Source: Incurvaria masculella
Taxonomy: Eukaryota > Arthropoda > Insecta > Lepidoptera > Incurvariidae
DNA: 64,000 nucleotides
NCBI GenBank assembly: GCA_946894095.1
Contig: OX335645.2
Coordinates: 17,507,001-17,571,000, forward strand
Direction of reading: 5' to 3'
Position 1 is the stretch's first letter, and every line of letters begins with the position of its first letter. Of this stretch, positions 22,001 to 32,011 are shown one piece after another. A program made the translations under genes and the position numbers. The notes under the pieces were generated by a model, which saw nothing but the letters and a program-made list of their open reading frames with translations, had not been told where the DNA came from and ran no database searches.

Positions 22001-24352
22001 GACCTACGAAATCATGGATAAAATGATACAAATCAAACATCATTATAATCGTATTTTAGGCTCTGCGGGAGTGGTTTATAAAGCATACAATGTCAGCAAA
22101 ATTCAACCCTAGTCTCGACAGTCAGTCAACGCATAGGGCACTCTTTTGACATCGGAGTGAAGTGATCACGACGGCGCGTCCGCCCGTCCGCCGCGCCGCC
22201 GTGACGTTATCGGTTGTCTCCCGCAGCTGTTCACGCTGTGGTCGTGGCTGCCGGTGCGCATCACCATGTACCAGCCGGTGCTGCTGTACACGACCGAGGA
22301 GCACGGCTGCTCGCTGACCACGTTCTACGTGCGCGTCGAGCACCACGAGCCGACGCTGCTCATGATCAAGACGTGCAACAACGAGGTGAGCGCCCAGGGC
22401 CTCCTACGCGGTGCGGGATCTATTCCTTGCTGCGACATGTCACTTAGAATAAATCAAGACACACGGAGCCCAGCTGACGAATGAGACTATGTTTAGGGTT
22501 CCCTACCAAAAGGGTGAAAACGGAACTCTATTACTAAGCATCCGCTGTCCGTCCGTCTGTCCATCTGTCACATCTATATTGATGTATTATTTTATTATTT
22601 TATGAGAAAGATGCAAACAAGATAATTTCAATAAGAATTAGTGTAAAAATGATTCTTCAATTCAGTCCAAAAAATTTTGGCCGAATTAAAACATTAGACA
22701 TCGATAATAACCGATCTGCTCATCTCTAGTTCAGCCTCTACATCAATTCACCGTGTTTTTTACACAATCAATTCACTCACCAGCGTTATCACACAAAATC
22801 ATTGAAATGCGAAACGCGTTCGCGGCAGGTGTTCGGCGCGTACTGCTCGACGCGCTGGTTCGAGCGCAACCAGAAGGACGAGCGCGGCAACCGGCAGGCG
22901 TACTTCGGCACGGGCGAGACGTTCCTCTTCAGCCTGTACCCGGAGCGCGCCAAGTACCCGTGGGTGGGGTGCGCGGCGCCGGGCGCGGCCGGCGGCGGCG
23001 GCGCGGCGCACGGCGACGGCGCCGACGGCGACACGAAGGTCGGCCACGGCGCGGAGCTGTTCATGGCGGCGGACACCAAGATGATCACCATCGGTGGCGG
23101 GTGAGATTTTTTGTATTTATGTAACTGAACATGGATCATAATAAGAGTAGCTCGGAGCCTCCCACCTAGCACGTATTACGTGGAATCCGAACCACGGCCA
23201 GCCTCATCGGTTGAAAATGGTCACGCATCCAGAACCCCCCCAACCGTGCTCAGAGGTGGTTCACCCAGCGTATCGATCGAATCGCAAGGGGTTGTGCCAC
23301 TAGCCTACCAAGGCTCAACCTCTGTCAAGACATTAGGCCAACACATCACATGGCAACGAATGGTCCCTCTGTTGGAAGTCCTTGCGAAACAATTTTACTA
23401 TGTAATCTCACAGAATGAAAAATGGATTCGTTCTTTTTTGTCACAAGTATTTTGTTGTGCTTACCAGTACTAAAGCCTAAGTCCGCTAATAGATTACTTC
23501 ACATCCGAGCGTTAGCATTATGGGATAACCCCCGGAATCACAGAAAATTGTACCAAACCAGCTCTCATAAAGCTAACGCTCAAAAGTGAAGTTATCTATT
23601 AGCGGACTAAGGCTTCTGGTTCACAATTAATTAACACCTGTTATAAATCCTTTACAAAGGATTCATAATATACAAAAACATATATTCACAGAGGATTTCC
23701 TACAGTGGGACTAGTACATTGGCAGGACCTACCTTACATTGTACCTATCACTTGATAGAAAACATAGTCAATTTTCACCGCCATTTTGACCCTCGCTCAT
23801 TCAATGCAATGATACCAACCCGGACGGGATCAACCCCACCACCTAGTAAGTAAGTATTAGTTTTACCGAATCCGAACCACGAACAAACAATCTTTTGGCT
23901 CTTACAACATGCATGGGAAGAAATGCAGTGGGACCACTTTCAATTTCACAACGTAATGCACAGCTCAGCAGTAGACATGTTTTTTCAAGGGTTGCAGATT
24001 TGAATTATGATTCAGACAAATGACCTCAATGCTACAATACCCTCCTTATTAAAAATGCGGTAACTACATATGAGGCCCATATGTAGTTACCGCCTTTTTA
24101 ATAAGGAGGGCAGAATAGGGATGTTGCCTTACAACCTCAAATTAATGAGATAATTGTAATGTTGTGTCCATCAAATACACATAAAATATCTGCGTAATAA
24201 TGATGCACAGGGAGGGTCAAGCCATCTGGATGGACGAGAACATCAGGTTCGGCAAGACGGATCGGTGCCAGACGTTCAACAACCCGCCGCTGTGCCCCAG
24301 CGGCGACTTCGAGATCCGCGTGCTCGAGGTGTACGGCTTCGCGGGCGCCTAG
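9908..24352 (+). CDS. sky: Skywalker / TBC1D24 orthologue (TBC + TLDc protein), 9 exons, 5' part missing
   Basis: Nine GT-AG exons join in consistent phase: 9908-10032, 12489-12635, 13679-13863, 14773-14941, 16661-16747, 17706-17798, 22227-22385, 22829-23100 and 24211-24352. They give about 458 residues ending in a stop. The first three exons encode the C-terminal half of a TBC domain (EEESYHC..., PERIYADWQWW..., VFYRVAMAILILF). The middle exons carry a linker with SDNLPTSQSQVNIQMM. The last three carry a TLDc domain (LFTLWSWLPVRITMYQP, AYFGTGETFLFSLYPE, SGDFEIRVLEVYGF). Family knowledge: Drosophila Skywalker is a presynaptic Rab35 GAP that limits endosomal sorting of synaptic vesicles, and its TLDc domain links to oxidative stress and V-ATPase. 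The N-terminal TBC half, normally with the phosphoinositide-binding residues, is not recognised here. It lies in undetected short exons or left of the window. Two exons are flanked by decayed tandem copies of themselves (see findings). Confidence 0.9.
11635..11830 (+). repeat. Dispersed GGGTTCCGTACCC repeat
   Basis: AGGGTTCCGTACCC, ACGGGACC-like and CCTATTACTAAGCCTCCG are a motif common in moth DNA, probably the tail of a transposon. Other copies: 22494-22580 (+), 37030-37180 (-), 62079-62150 (+). Family assignment not made. Confidence 0.55.
12489..12635 (+). CDS. sky: sky exon b (TBC domain), the intact head of a tandem exon array
   Basis: Acceptor GTTTGCAG and donor GTGCGT flank exactly 49 codons in phase 0. 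The translation KSAAMHLQRL...PERIYADWQWW...DCFFHEGIK is the typical end of a TBC domain. Five degenerate head-to-tail copies of the same sequence follow directly downstream. Confidence 0.9.
12636..13410 (+). repeat. Five degenerate tandem copies of sky exon b
   Basis: Copies end at 12783, 12933, 13096, 13249 and about 13406, marked by relics of the exon's last codons (ATCAAG in the first four, GGCATG in the fifth). The period is 148-163 bp, close to the 147 bp exon, so the copies are joined almost without intron. Several keep recognisable peptide ends such as LVFDCFFHKGIK, RALGYFVHESIK and VADCFFHESIK. Each carries stops or frameshifts, for example TGTAAG and ACTGACAG in copies 2 and 4. They lie in the intron before exon c. 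Confidence 0.8.
13679..13863 (+). CDS. sky: sky exon c (end of TBC domain)
   Basis: Acceptor TTTGCAG precedes VFYRVAMAILILFQKHSS, which continues the FHEGIK motif of the previous exon as in other TBC proteins. The exon ends with NIRGL plus two bases of a split codon before GTAAGC (phase 2). Confidence 0.9.
14519..14772 (+). repeat. Tandem copies of sky exon d upstream of the intact exon
   Basis: A full copy (about 14622-14772) and a partial, more diverged copy (about 14519-14621) precede exon d. The 151 bp period is fixed by GTAAGCCGTTTGCAAG at 14583 and 14734. The full copy keeps an open frame, ISRMFSKTEMVLKSRVVLSE then SRQLVRSRS, before a GTAAGC donor-like site at 14734. Confidence 0.8.
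14773..14941 (+). CDS. sky: sky exon d (linker), the intact 3' member of a tandem exon array
   Basis: The exon encodes SQYISRVFIKTEMVLKSR, then SDNLPTSQSQVNIQMM and HTLTIRE before GTAAGT at 14942. The acceptor is uncertain. The ag at 14771-14772 restores the phase left by exon c; the more usual-looking TTCGCAG ending at 14779 would break the frame. Degenerate copies lie upstream with a 151 bp period. Confidence 0.8.
14985..15257. mobile_element. MITE with 32 bp perfect inverted ends
   Basis: The left end GCGGCCTTATTGCCGAACAG continues to CGACTGTCGCTG. The right end is its exact complement, ending TTCGGCAATAAGGCCGC. The interior is also partly palindromic (GCATACAACATTTTGTGGCT versus AGCCGCAAAATTTTGTATGC). 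It lies about 45 bp after sky exon d. Confidence 0.78.
16661..16747 (+). CDS. sky: sky exon e (linker)
   Basis: Acceptor TGCGTCGCAG and donor GTAAGC flank 29 codons in phase 0 (GAHSPGPRALSMGVFPIQ then AIKSQILDQTE). Phase and linker-type sequence fit the gap between the TBC and TLDc domains. Confidence 0.82.
17706..17798 (+). CDS. sky: sky exon f (linker), weak donor
   Basis: Acceptor GTTTGCAG precedes SPRSSHRALWFPFPNAVFHD then ARQHISELRQK, in phase 0. The donor GTTCGC is poor. The frame stays open past it to a stop at 17913-17915, so a read-through end is possible. The splice to 22227 keeps phase. Confidence 0.7.
19164..19413. mobile_element. Copy of the CCAATTTAGGTG MITE in a sky intron
   Basis: Shares GCGTTTTCAAATGTATGGAG, GCAGTGGGCGTTAA and the right end AAACGCCAATTTAGGTGAGA with the 44165-44499 element. 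The left end is diverged. Confidence 0.65.
21563..21946 (-). repeat. 5S-type SINE copy
   Basis: Read on the minus strand, the head has GAAG/GTTAAGCAACGCTGGG-like sequence and TTGGATGGGTGACC, the internal promoter of 5S rRNA. The shared SINE body follows (CCATCCAGTTCAATGTAGCC, GGTCCTGGCATGGCACC) and a T/A-rich tail. It lies in the intron before sky exon g. Confidence 0.75.
22227..22385 (+). CDS. sky: sky exon g (TLDc start)
   Basis: Acceptor CTCCCGCAG and donor GTGAGC flank 53 codons in phase 0. The translation LFTLWSWLPVRITMYQP ... TTFYVRVEHHEPTLLMIKT is the N-terminal part of the TLDc domain and is very highly conserved in insect Sky. Confidence 0.93.
22829..23100 (+). CDS. sky: sky exon h (TLDc core) with Gly/Ala-rich insertion
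   Basis: The exon starts after CGCGGCAG with VFGAYCSTRWFERNQKDERG and ends MITIGG plus two bases before GTGAGA. Between YPWVG and HGAELFMAADTK lies a GC-rich Gly/Ala/Asp tract (about 22970-23045), longer than the short acidic loop remembered from other insects. Confidence 0.92.
23170..23330 (-). repeat. Diverged 5S-type SINE head fragment
   Basis: Shares the block ATCCGAACCACGGCCAGCCT and the ATGGTCACGCATCCA region with the 33547-33930 SINE, then diverges. No body is attached. Confidence 0.5.
23474..23614. mobile_element. Short palindromic MITE
   Basis: Ends are inverted: AGCCTAAGTCCGCTAATAG and CTATTAGCGGACTAAGGCT. The interior is partly palindromic around GATAACCCCCGGAATCACAG. A related element lies at 53927-54062. 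Confidence 0.65.
23719..23862 (-). repeat. SINE body fragment
   Basis: Shares GGCAGGACCT, GATGGTACCAACCCGG-like and CACCTAGTAAGTAAG with the 5S-type SINEs but lacks a head. Confidence 0.55.
24040..24110. repeat. Perfect 33 bp-arm hairpin
   Basis: CCCTCCTTATTAAAAATGCG... on the left pairs with ...CGCCTTTTTAATAAGGAGGG on the right around a 5-base loop, with one G/T-type mismatch. A related copy with an inserted stretch is at about 32866-32957. Likely a tiny foldback MITE. Confidence 0.6.
24211..24352 (+). CDS. sky: sky terminal exon (TLDc end and stop)
   Basis: The exon follows ATGCACAG. One base completes the split Gly codon, then EGQAIWMDENIRFGKTD...FEIRVLEVYGFAGA and TAG at 24350-24352. 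This is the canonical TLDc C-terminus. Confidence 0.93.
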
Positions 24353-26900
24353 ACCTCCCTCGCCGCACGATAACCTATAAAGACATGCAGTTTAACTTAG
24401 TTAAGATGTACCCGACTGATCGGCGATACGATGACTTGTGAATATTCATTTGTGTTAACATTAGTACCAACTTCACGCTGCTACTTACTTTTTGACTCTT
24501 GAACACTCCCCTCAACAAAGTCAACTTTTTAGTACGCAGCGCAATGTGCAAGCGCTTGAGACTTATGGACTTATTGATCTTATTAAATGTTCTCGACTAA
24601 AGCATCTCCGTAAAACATTGGAATGTACTGTAGCATCGTATTGCACGATAGTCGGTGCTGACGTGGCGGCCTTCGCCCGCCGAAATCGTAAGCTTGTACG
24701 GAGTTTATAAATCTCTCACTATGTGTGGGTGCGGTAGGACCCCGAACTGGGGCAGTGATATTTGTTGTTCTTCTGTGACCAACCGACGCTGTGCGGGGTC
24801 GGGGTGCAGGGGGGACGTTGCAGGTGTGACAACGCTCGCTCAGCGCAGCGTCGGTGAGAGCTCAGTCGAGGCAGTTTACGTGTGTATGCGTGTATGGGTG
24901 CGAGTGTGCGCGTATCTGTGTCGGTCGTACCGTGAACAGACTGTTATTAGTTGTATTCCTATATTTATTAAAGTAAACATTTTAAATCTCGATGTGACCC
25001 GCTCCTGTGCATGCCTAAATAGTTACTTTATTCGCTCGACGTTAAAACGTCCGATCGGTGCAACGAATATGGAGATCTAGGCTGTTTCAGTTATTGTTAG
25101 TTTTGACGGTTTCGTGTTAATGTTAGGTGTCTCGAGAAAGGAATAAGTACAAAAAATATATGTGAAATGTTTGTGTTTTACCGTTGTTGTTGGATGAATA
25201 CGCTTATAACAAGCAATATAATATTCGGTCTACGTAAATACAATTATCTGCAGGCATATATGCCCAAGACAATGCAGCTGTATTTGGGCAGGCTTTATGA
25301 AATGGTAAAGCCCTGAATTCACATCCCAGTTTTGTTGGCGATAGCATCTTCATATGCAAACATTCCAGTGACTTCAAAATTGTTAATGTAGGGTTTTTCT
25401 AAACAGTCACCAACTGGTTACTTTGCAAGACATTTTCAGTATTACTCTTTTTAAATTTTTTATCTCCTTTGAAAATTAGAAAATTGTCACATGAAATGTT
25501 CCATTTAACATTTAGTATTGTATTGCTCACAAAAAATGTACCAAAGAAGTTTTCATAGAAAGAATAATGTAACTATTTTCATATGGATCATCACTGCCAT
25601 AACCGAATGTCAGTGATAGAGAAATAAACATTATCTATGTATTTATAGTTTGCAAGTCGTCAGATTGTGCCAAAAATTGACACTTCACCATGCATCGACT
25701 CAAAGGAGCCAGCGCAGTGCGTGCTTGTGTGTTGCTAGAGATGTAAACGTGGCCATAATTATTTCATCAGATATGTAGCTGTTTGTATTAATATTTTAGA
25801 ATTTATACATTTTATAAAAAATATATTTGGCCGCACACATTTTTGTGTAATACCTTTTTATATTGAAAAATTAATCAGTGCTATTCATAGAATTTACTCT
25901 AGGAACCATGCCGCTTTGATTTAAAATATTGTATAATGAAATATGGTCACAAATTCAGCAAATGGCGTGTTTTCTGAAGTTATTTAATAACAAACCCAAT
26001 GCCTCATCGCATACAATTATTTTACATTGTTAAGTTTTCGATAATGTAGCCTTTAATATAGGTTCTATTCGATAGTGTGGTGTCATTATTGTAAGTCTGT
26101 AACATATCCCTACAGAGTACAAAGGGAATGTTGGACCCAGGACAATGTCATATCACACCCTTCCGCCACCTTCCACACATAATTGTTACTTGTCGTCAGC
26201 ATGATTAGCAAAACTGGGATTCTGCAAAAATGTAAGACTTGTTTCATGTTGGTGTCGTAAGTAGATTAGCGAAACGTTACATAAGCATAGGGAGGCGTCG
26301 CACGGACCGACTGGAATGTGATTGTTGAGTTGTAGGTATCGTATACAAGTTGATGGAACGCAGGTAGCGTTGGCGTTATTTTGAATTTTTCGTTTACAGT
26401 GTACTCTAGTCTTTATTCTGTTTGAGTATAAAATTATTGTGAGATACATATAAATTTATGTTAAAATATTATGCAATTTTGTCCCATTGGGGATTCTATA
26501 GGCTCGTGGATATTTAGATATAAGGACATAACGTTAAACTGTAATAATATTTTTAAATTAATCTCCTTTCCTTTCAGTATTGGTGGAATATAATACTTAT
26601 CTCAGAGGTGTCACTGTATGCATATCAATGATTTATCTCAATGGTGTTATTGCTTTAGCCTCCCGTAGCCGTGTGCCGCGCGGCGTGGAGCGGGGGAGGG
26701 AAGCGTAGGGCGCCGTGTCAGTAGGAAGTGTTGTTAACTGTTACATTCGAATAGTTTGTAATTCCCGCCTCGCAGCACCAGTTATTGCCCGGTGTCGCAA
26801 GTGCAAACATGTAAAACTCGTTTATGGTAATGTAATATAAATGTTGCTTTATTATGTCTAAAAATATATAATCCCGTCAATAAATTGTTCTTTTATTTAC
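24353..26900 (+). other. Probable long 3' UTR of sky
   Basis: No coding exon is seen after the stop. AT-rich sequence runs to candidate poly(A) signals, AATAAA near 25622 and the best one at 26879-26884. A GC-rich stretch lies at 26660-26720. Long 3' UTRs are usual for neuronal insect genes. The true end is inferred. Confidence 0.4.
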
Positions 26901-27201
26901 TTACCTTATTAGAATATCTTTATCACATTGTTTGGCAAGACCAACCCTCAAACCCATTTACTTTTTCATTGAATCATTATTATTTAATAAAAAATCGTCT
27001 TTGTAAGATTACTTATTTAAAAATGTACACCTTGTTCAGTATCGTGCTGACCCAACCCACTGAGTACAAATCGGTCAAGCGTGAATGTGTTCACGTGCCG
27101 AGGCTCTTGTCACTGTTGGATATGGAATGAATTTGCCCTCGCCTGATGATTTTGTATTATCATTTATTGCTGAATTTGCATTGTGTCATGTGACTAAATT
27201 T

Positions 27202-27355
27202 TTATTGTGTCGACGTTCAAATGCAGCCTACGTAAAAGGAAAAGAAACCGAAAATTGTAGCAATGAGAAAATTTTTCATCAGAGAAAGATCCTGTCTAGT
27301 TGCATGTCGGTGAATGCTTTGCTTCAATTTGTTAATCCTTGATTTAATTACAAGC
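27202..27355 (+). repeat. Duplicated segment, copy 1
   Basis: GTTCAAATGCAGCCTACGTA, AAAGGAAAAGAAAC and TAGTTGCATGTCGGTGAATG recur at 28787-28935 in the same orientation, 1.58 kb apart. Confidence 0.65.
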
Positions 27356-27974
27356 TATTGTTTGACTGATGATTTGAAATTTCATGCAAAATTAACGCTT
27401 TAGAAAACTAGCTTTTTCTCAAAAAATATGTTTTGAACAAAAGTAATTGGTTGGTGTGTAGTTTAGTGTAGTTGTATAGGAAACCTATAATACATTTTTT
27501 TTCAGAATTTGAGAACAATTCGGGACTAAATGCGGGTGACCGATACGACACAAGAGTAAAACCATAAGGGTCCTTTTTCGCTTTTTGCGATGGGATCGTA
27601 AAAATCTTGCTCATGACCATACTTTGTCAACCAGTGTTGCAATCATGGCTGGCGCAGGCATCAAGGATCCATCAGGATATATTTTTATACCCAAAACCCT
27701 TATACTCATTGAGGGCAGGAACCCAACGACTTGCCTCCCCCCCTGCAAAGTGCCTTGGTTTGAGTTGACTGATAACAGCTGCGCACGGAGCACAAATGAA
27801 AGTGGACACTTGTCGAGCTATAGGGATAAGAAATTTTGTCGAGGATTTTTATCAACTGTGATATCACAAATGGGGAGCTCGATTAATTTATCGAGATCGA
27901 GTGTTAACTCGATACAGAGTGGCAACACCCACCGTTTTGTCCACAAGAACTGTCACTTTAAACCTCCCGACCCT

Positions 27975-28305
27975 GGCTGTGTTCGCGCAGACTGCTCCAT
28001 GATATTCAGTGCAAGGAGCAAGAAATAGCGTTTTACAGAATAGCGGCGAACAAAATGCCATTTCCTACAAATCGCTTACACCTAAGTTATTTCGAATTGA
28101 ATTTCGTATAGATGCACAATTAAGTATGTTTTCAATGAATTTAGATAAAAATTGCTTGGATTAGCGAATTTGCCTTGTTAGATTAGAAGGATTGTAGTTT
28201 ATCTAATGTCAATGTGACGTTAATCTCTGCACTTTTTTCGTTTTCCCATTGAGCTGGAGCGTTGCTCTAAGCCGTTCCGCCTGATTACTTCCTATAACGG
28301 AAAGT
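27975..28305 (+). repeat. Dispersed repeat R1, uninterrupted copy
   Basis: GTGTTCGCGCAGACTGCTCC, GCAAGGAGCAAGAAATAGCG, TAGAAGGATTGTAGTT and GCTGGAGCGTTGCTCTAAGC recur in the same order at 43462-44595, where they are split by other insertions. Origin unknown. Confidence 0.6.
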
Positions 28306-28786
28306 AAAGTATGGAATGGAAACGTTTTTGCCCAAACAAACCCATCCATCTTTCGCTCTTATTACCGCTTTTCCGATGTCTTTGAACCATGAAAACGTTA
28401 AGAAACGCCTGTGCCATCGCCACTACATACGCACATATTCGTAACACGAACAAACACCTCCTTCTAGGATTTAACACACCCTCCCGGTGGTGGTGACAAA
28501 ATTATCCTCAACAAACGTCAAATCAGTAGGATTAAATTTATTTGTGTTTCCACTTGGACAAAATTTATTCTTTGTCGAGATTTGTCTTTGGTGTGGGTTT
28601 ATTTTGACAACCTCACTCGACATAACATTGTTTATGCTATCAGTTGGCGACAAGTGTCCCGCACACAAGATAAAGACTATGTACGTAAGTTTGTCGGCCA
28701 GATAAAATTATTTGTGCTCCCGCTGCTGAACTGAAACCAGTGTGTGAGGTTAAAACATAATTTAGTATATCAAATGAGAGGTCAAG

Positions 28787-28935
28787 TTCAAATGCAACCC
28801 ACGTAAAAGGAAAAGAAACAGCAAAAACTGTAGCGATGAGAAAACCATTTCGTCGGAAAAAGATCCTGGCTAGTTGCATGTCGGTGAATGCTTTGTTTTA
28901 TTTTGTTAATCCTTGATTTTAGTTCCAAGTTAGCA
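28787..28935 (+). repeat. Duplicated segment, copy 2
   Basis: Matches 27202-27355 with scattered substitutions and small indels. No gene is recognised in either copy. Confidence 0.65.
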
Positions 28936-29814
28936 TGTCTTGTCACAATGATGTTTTGTTCTATAATAAACTGTGATGTAACAAGGCATGATAATCCAGA
29001 TAAACACTACCAGGAAAGTGACCTATTGATGCTTAGTTGACCATTTTTGTTAAATTCTCATCATTATTTTAAAGTAAATATTTAAACATAACATCAGATC
29101 ATATTTTGGAGCTACATGGCTACAACTTTGATTTAAAAAGACACCTTAGTACAATTGGAATGAATCAATAATTATTATTGATCTCATCTGTCGTCAGGTG
29201 ATTTTAGGATTTGCACAGAATGCTCCAGTGGAAAACCAAAATATTGTACTTATTTAGGACTTAGTAAAAAGCACTATAATTAAATCTGCATTTATTTAAT
29301 CCTATACTTTAAACACACATTTTCAGGTAGTGCTTTTTAAATCATAAGGACACAAGGAGAAAACTCCACAAACGTGTGGAGAAAACAGGACCCGCGCTTG
29401 ACTGACCGGGCCATATACTGCTGCTGGCTTCCACTATTCTCTCGTGTCTTTGAAAATTTAAATAGCTCTACTTGCATATAAACTCATTTAATCCATAATC
29501 CATAGTATAAGTAGAGAGTATAACCTCAACTACACATCTGATGCGACCAAAGATCGGATAATCTAAAAACTCAGATGATAAGGTTTCTGGAACTACACAA
29601 TCTTCACAATCTTGGATTATTCAATTTAAAAAAAATACAAATCCAAGAGTGTGCAAGCAATGGAGGAAAGTAATTGTAAAAATCGGTCCACGGGTCTTCG
29701 AGTAATCGGTGAACATACATTATAACCTAACCTCCTCCTTTTTTGAAGTCGGTTAAAAAAAAAAATATTTTCAGTAAGTCTGGCTGCTATTTCTTTTGTT
29801 ACACAACCTGACAT

Positions 29815-30155
29815 TGAAGACTAATACCACAAAACTGCTGTCACAATATAAGCAGAATACACCAAATTCCCAATGGAATTAGGTGCCATGCCAAAACTTT
29901 ACCTTTATGAGCACGGCTACACTGAACTGGATGGAAATTTTTCAGTGCCTTAACCATGGTTTCATCCAATGCGGTGGTACCAACCTGGATGGGCTTAACC
30001 CTATCACCAAGTAGGGGAAGTGGACCTCCATTTTACATGGGTTCCAAACTATGCAACAGCTCGCATTCGTAAACAAATGCACTCATCCAACTCGGGAAGA
30101 CATGGCATGACCGGGGCGACGATTTGAACCCATAACCTCTCGCATTAAAGGCAAG
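29815..30155 (-). repeat. tRNA-headed SINE copy (diverged)
   Basis: The body is as in other copies. On the minus strand the head end reads GGTTATGGGTTCAAATCGTC (box B-like). About 170 bp separate it from the next copy in the same orientation. Confidence 0.6.
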
Positions 30156-30321
30156 TCTTTTATTATTATATTTAATTTTGAAACATTTCTCTTACACTAT
30201 AAAATTACATATCTTACTTATTTCATGGCCACTATAGTACTGTGATGTATGTACTTGTCAGATGTCTGCGCAAGTGATACATGTGCCGGACAAGCTAATG
30301 TGTATGTGCATTCTACTGTCA

Positions 30322-30733
30322 TTTTTTTTTTTTTTATGCCACCTGACATGGATGGCTAATACCACACAACTACCGTAATGATATTAGCCCAATACACCAC
30401 ATTCCCGAAGGAATTTGGTGCCATGCCAGGACCTTCCCTTTATGAGCACGGCTACATTGAACTGGATGGAAAACACGGACAATTTTTCATTGCCGCTTCG
30501 ACCATCTTTTCATCCAATGCGATGGTACCAACCCGGGCGGGCTTAAACCCTACCACCTAGTAGGGGAAGGGGACCTACAGTTTTACATGGATTCCGAACC
30601 ATGGAGCAGCTCGCATTCGTGACGAAATGCACTTATCTCACTCGGAAAGAGAAAGACAGTGGTGCATGTCGGTATTGAACCCAGGCCTCTGGTACGCTAG
30701 GCCAGTCCCCGCGCCACTAGGCTACGAGCCGCT
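30322..30733 (-). repeat. tRNA-headed SINE, nearly full length, abutting SAAL1
   Basis: On the minus strand it begins GAGCGGCTCGTAGCCTAGTG (box A TAGCCTAGTGG) with box B GGGTTCAATACC about 45 bases on. Then comes the shared body and a long T/A run at 30322-30335. The head touches the SAAL1 poly(A) signal region. Confidence 0.75.
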
Positions 30734-30757
30734 CAAAATGTTTTTATTCATCAAATT

Positions 30758-32011
30758 TTAAATGTCTTCATTACTTCTTCTTTCTTTTACTAACTCACAT
30801 ACACTTCGGTCATTATATCCATCAAGAACAGTGTCAAAATCGTCATTTAGGAGAGCAAGAGAGTTTTTAAAAGTTTCTAAAGGACACAACTCCAAGTACT
30901 TACACAAATAGCAACACAAAGGGCCATTCAGCCGAGTTGAAAAAGTTCTCATGTCACCTGACATAGAGTTATCTTCAAAATTTGGTTCTCTTTGAGATAT
31001 GCTAAGATCTTTAAGAGTTCTCCAAACTTTGTACAGCAGCTCAAAACACTTTTCATCACAGTCACAATGCAAATTTAGCAATGATTGTATACAGTTTACA
31101 GATTGAAGAACATCTATAAAGTCTGAATCAATTTCCTTATCTGAAACTATTTTAGTGGAATAATGTTCTATAATGGTTTTTATCATGGTGCAGACTGCAT
31201 TCTTCTTGGCCTTGTAGATATCTGCAGATCTATCAAAGCCTGCCAGGTGCATGGTGAGCTCTAGGCTCACGAGGAATAGTCTTTCTCTTTGGTGTCGCTC
31301 GAGCGCATTGGTCTGCTTCACAGCTAACTCTTCGAATAAACCATGCAACCCATCCACAGTATGTTCGTTCACAAATAGTTCGAAGTATTTCACTCTCGTG
31401 GAATCAATGTTGCACGTAGAGCTGACTACATTGAGAGTTTCGAGAGCGGTTTCTAGGAGATCTGTGTTGGCAGAGTTACTTAGGATGAAGGCGAGGGCAG
31501 GGGGGAACTCAGTGGCGGCGAATAGATCTAGCCAGCTAGCTGCTTCCGATGCATTAGCGCCGTGTAGGCAAGCATTGATTAATCGAAGGACCTGCACCAG
31601 CACAGGACTGTCATCTGAATGCACCAGCTGTAGTAATGTGCTGCAAAATAAGGAGTCGGAGCGGAGGGACCGGGTTGCATCTGCACAACAGCACATGTTG
31701 GCGAGGACGCCGACGAGAATCTCGGCGGTTCGCGCGGAGCGGACGTTCGGCCACGCGAAACGGACTAGAGCGATAAAGTCGTGCTTTAGCAGGAACTCGA
31801 CCACGTCTCTCTCCGCCGTCATATCCCAAAGAATGCAAAGGTCATTTTCGAGCGCAGTCTCGTGCGCGGTAATCTCGGAGAATTTAAGAAGAAGCCTAAG
31901 AACGAATCGCTCACTATACACCGTGGAGCCTATGACATCTCCGACGACAGCGGGCGACGAAGGCATTTGAGCATCACTCGCTGCGGGACCGCTATTCTCG
32001 TCATTGTCCAT
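30758..32011 (-). CDS. Saal1: SAAL1-like protein (serum amyloid A-like 1), single exon
   Basis: An uninterrupted frame of 417 codons plus stop starts at ATG 32009-32011. The N-terminal motifs GDVIGSTVYSERFVLRLL, ENDLCILWDMTAERDVVEFL and AEILVGVLANMCC match the SAAL1 family, which runs to about 470 residues in mammals. The protein is predicted all-helical and armadillo-like with no signal peptide. Known role: human SAAL1 promotes synoviocyte proliferation; insect function is unknown to me. The stop at 30758-30760 is followed within about 15 bases by a poly(A) signal (AATAAA on the minus strand, 30743-30748), then by a same-strand SINE. Lack of introns is odd and could mean intron loss or a retrocopy, although the frame is intact. 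Identity is from remembered motifs only. Confidence 0.85.
   Translation of the reverse strand: MDNDENSGPAASDAQMPSSPAVVGDVIGSTVYSERFVLRLLLKFSEITAHETALENDLCILWDMTAERDVVEFLLKHDFIALVRFAWPNVRSARTAEILVGVLANMCCCADATRSLRSDSLFCSTLLQLVHSDDSPVLVQVLRLINACLHGANASEAASWLDLFAATEFPPALAFILSNSANTDLLETALETLNVVSSTCNIDSTRVKYFELFVNEHTVDGLHGLFEELAVKQTNALERHQRERLFLVSLELTMHLAGFDRSADIYKAKKNAVCTMIKTIIEHYSTKIVSDKEIDSDFIDVLQSVNCIQSLLNLHCDCDEKCFELLYKVWRTLKDLSISQREPNFEDNSMSGDMRTFSTRLNGPLCCYLCKYLELCPLETFKNSLALLNDDFDTVLDGYNDRSVCELVKERRSNEDI

Larger units (their letters stand above)
15258..22226. other. sky introns: mostly unassigned, AT-rich
   Basis: Apart from exons e and f and the MITE and SINE noted, two short plus frames of unknown nature lie at 17933-18211 (RGCLTRAVREWNSN, YKEFKKNWANIFK) and 18437-18709. 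A broken minus reading lies at 15550-16089. None is recognised. Confidence 0.35.

Noticed and set aside
27585..28028. 147-codon plus frame
   Set aside because: Its end lies in dispersed repeat R1 and the rest matches nothing I recognise; not supported as a gene.
31251..31970. 239-codon plus-strand frame opposite the SAAL1-like gene
   Set aside because: It is fully antisense to a recognisable conserved protein and its translation has no known motif; a shadow frame.
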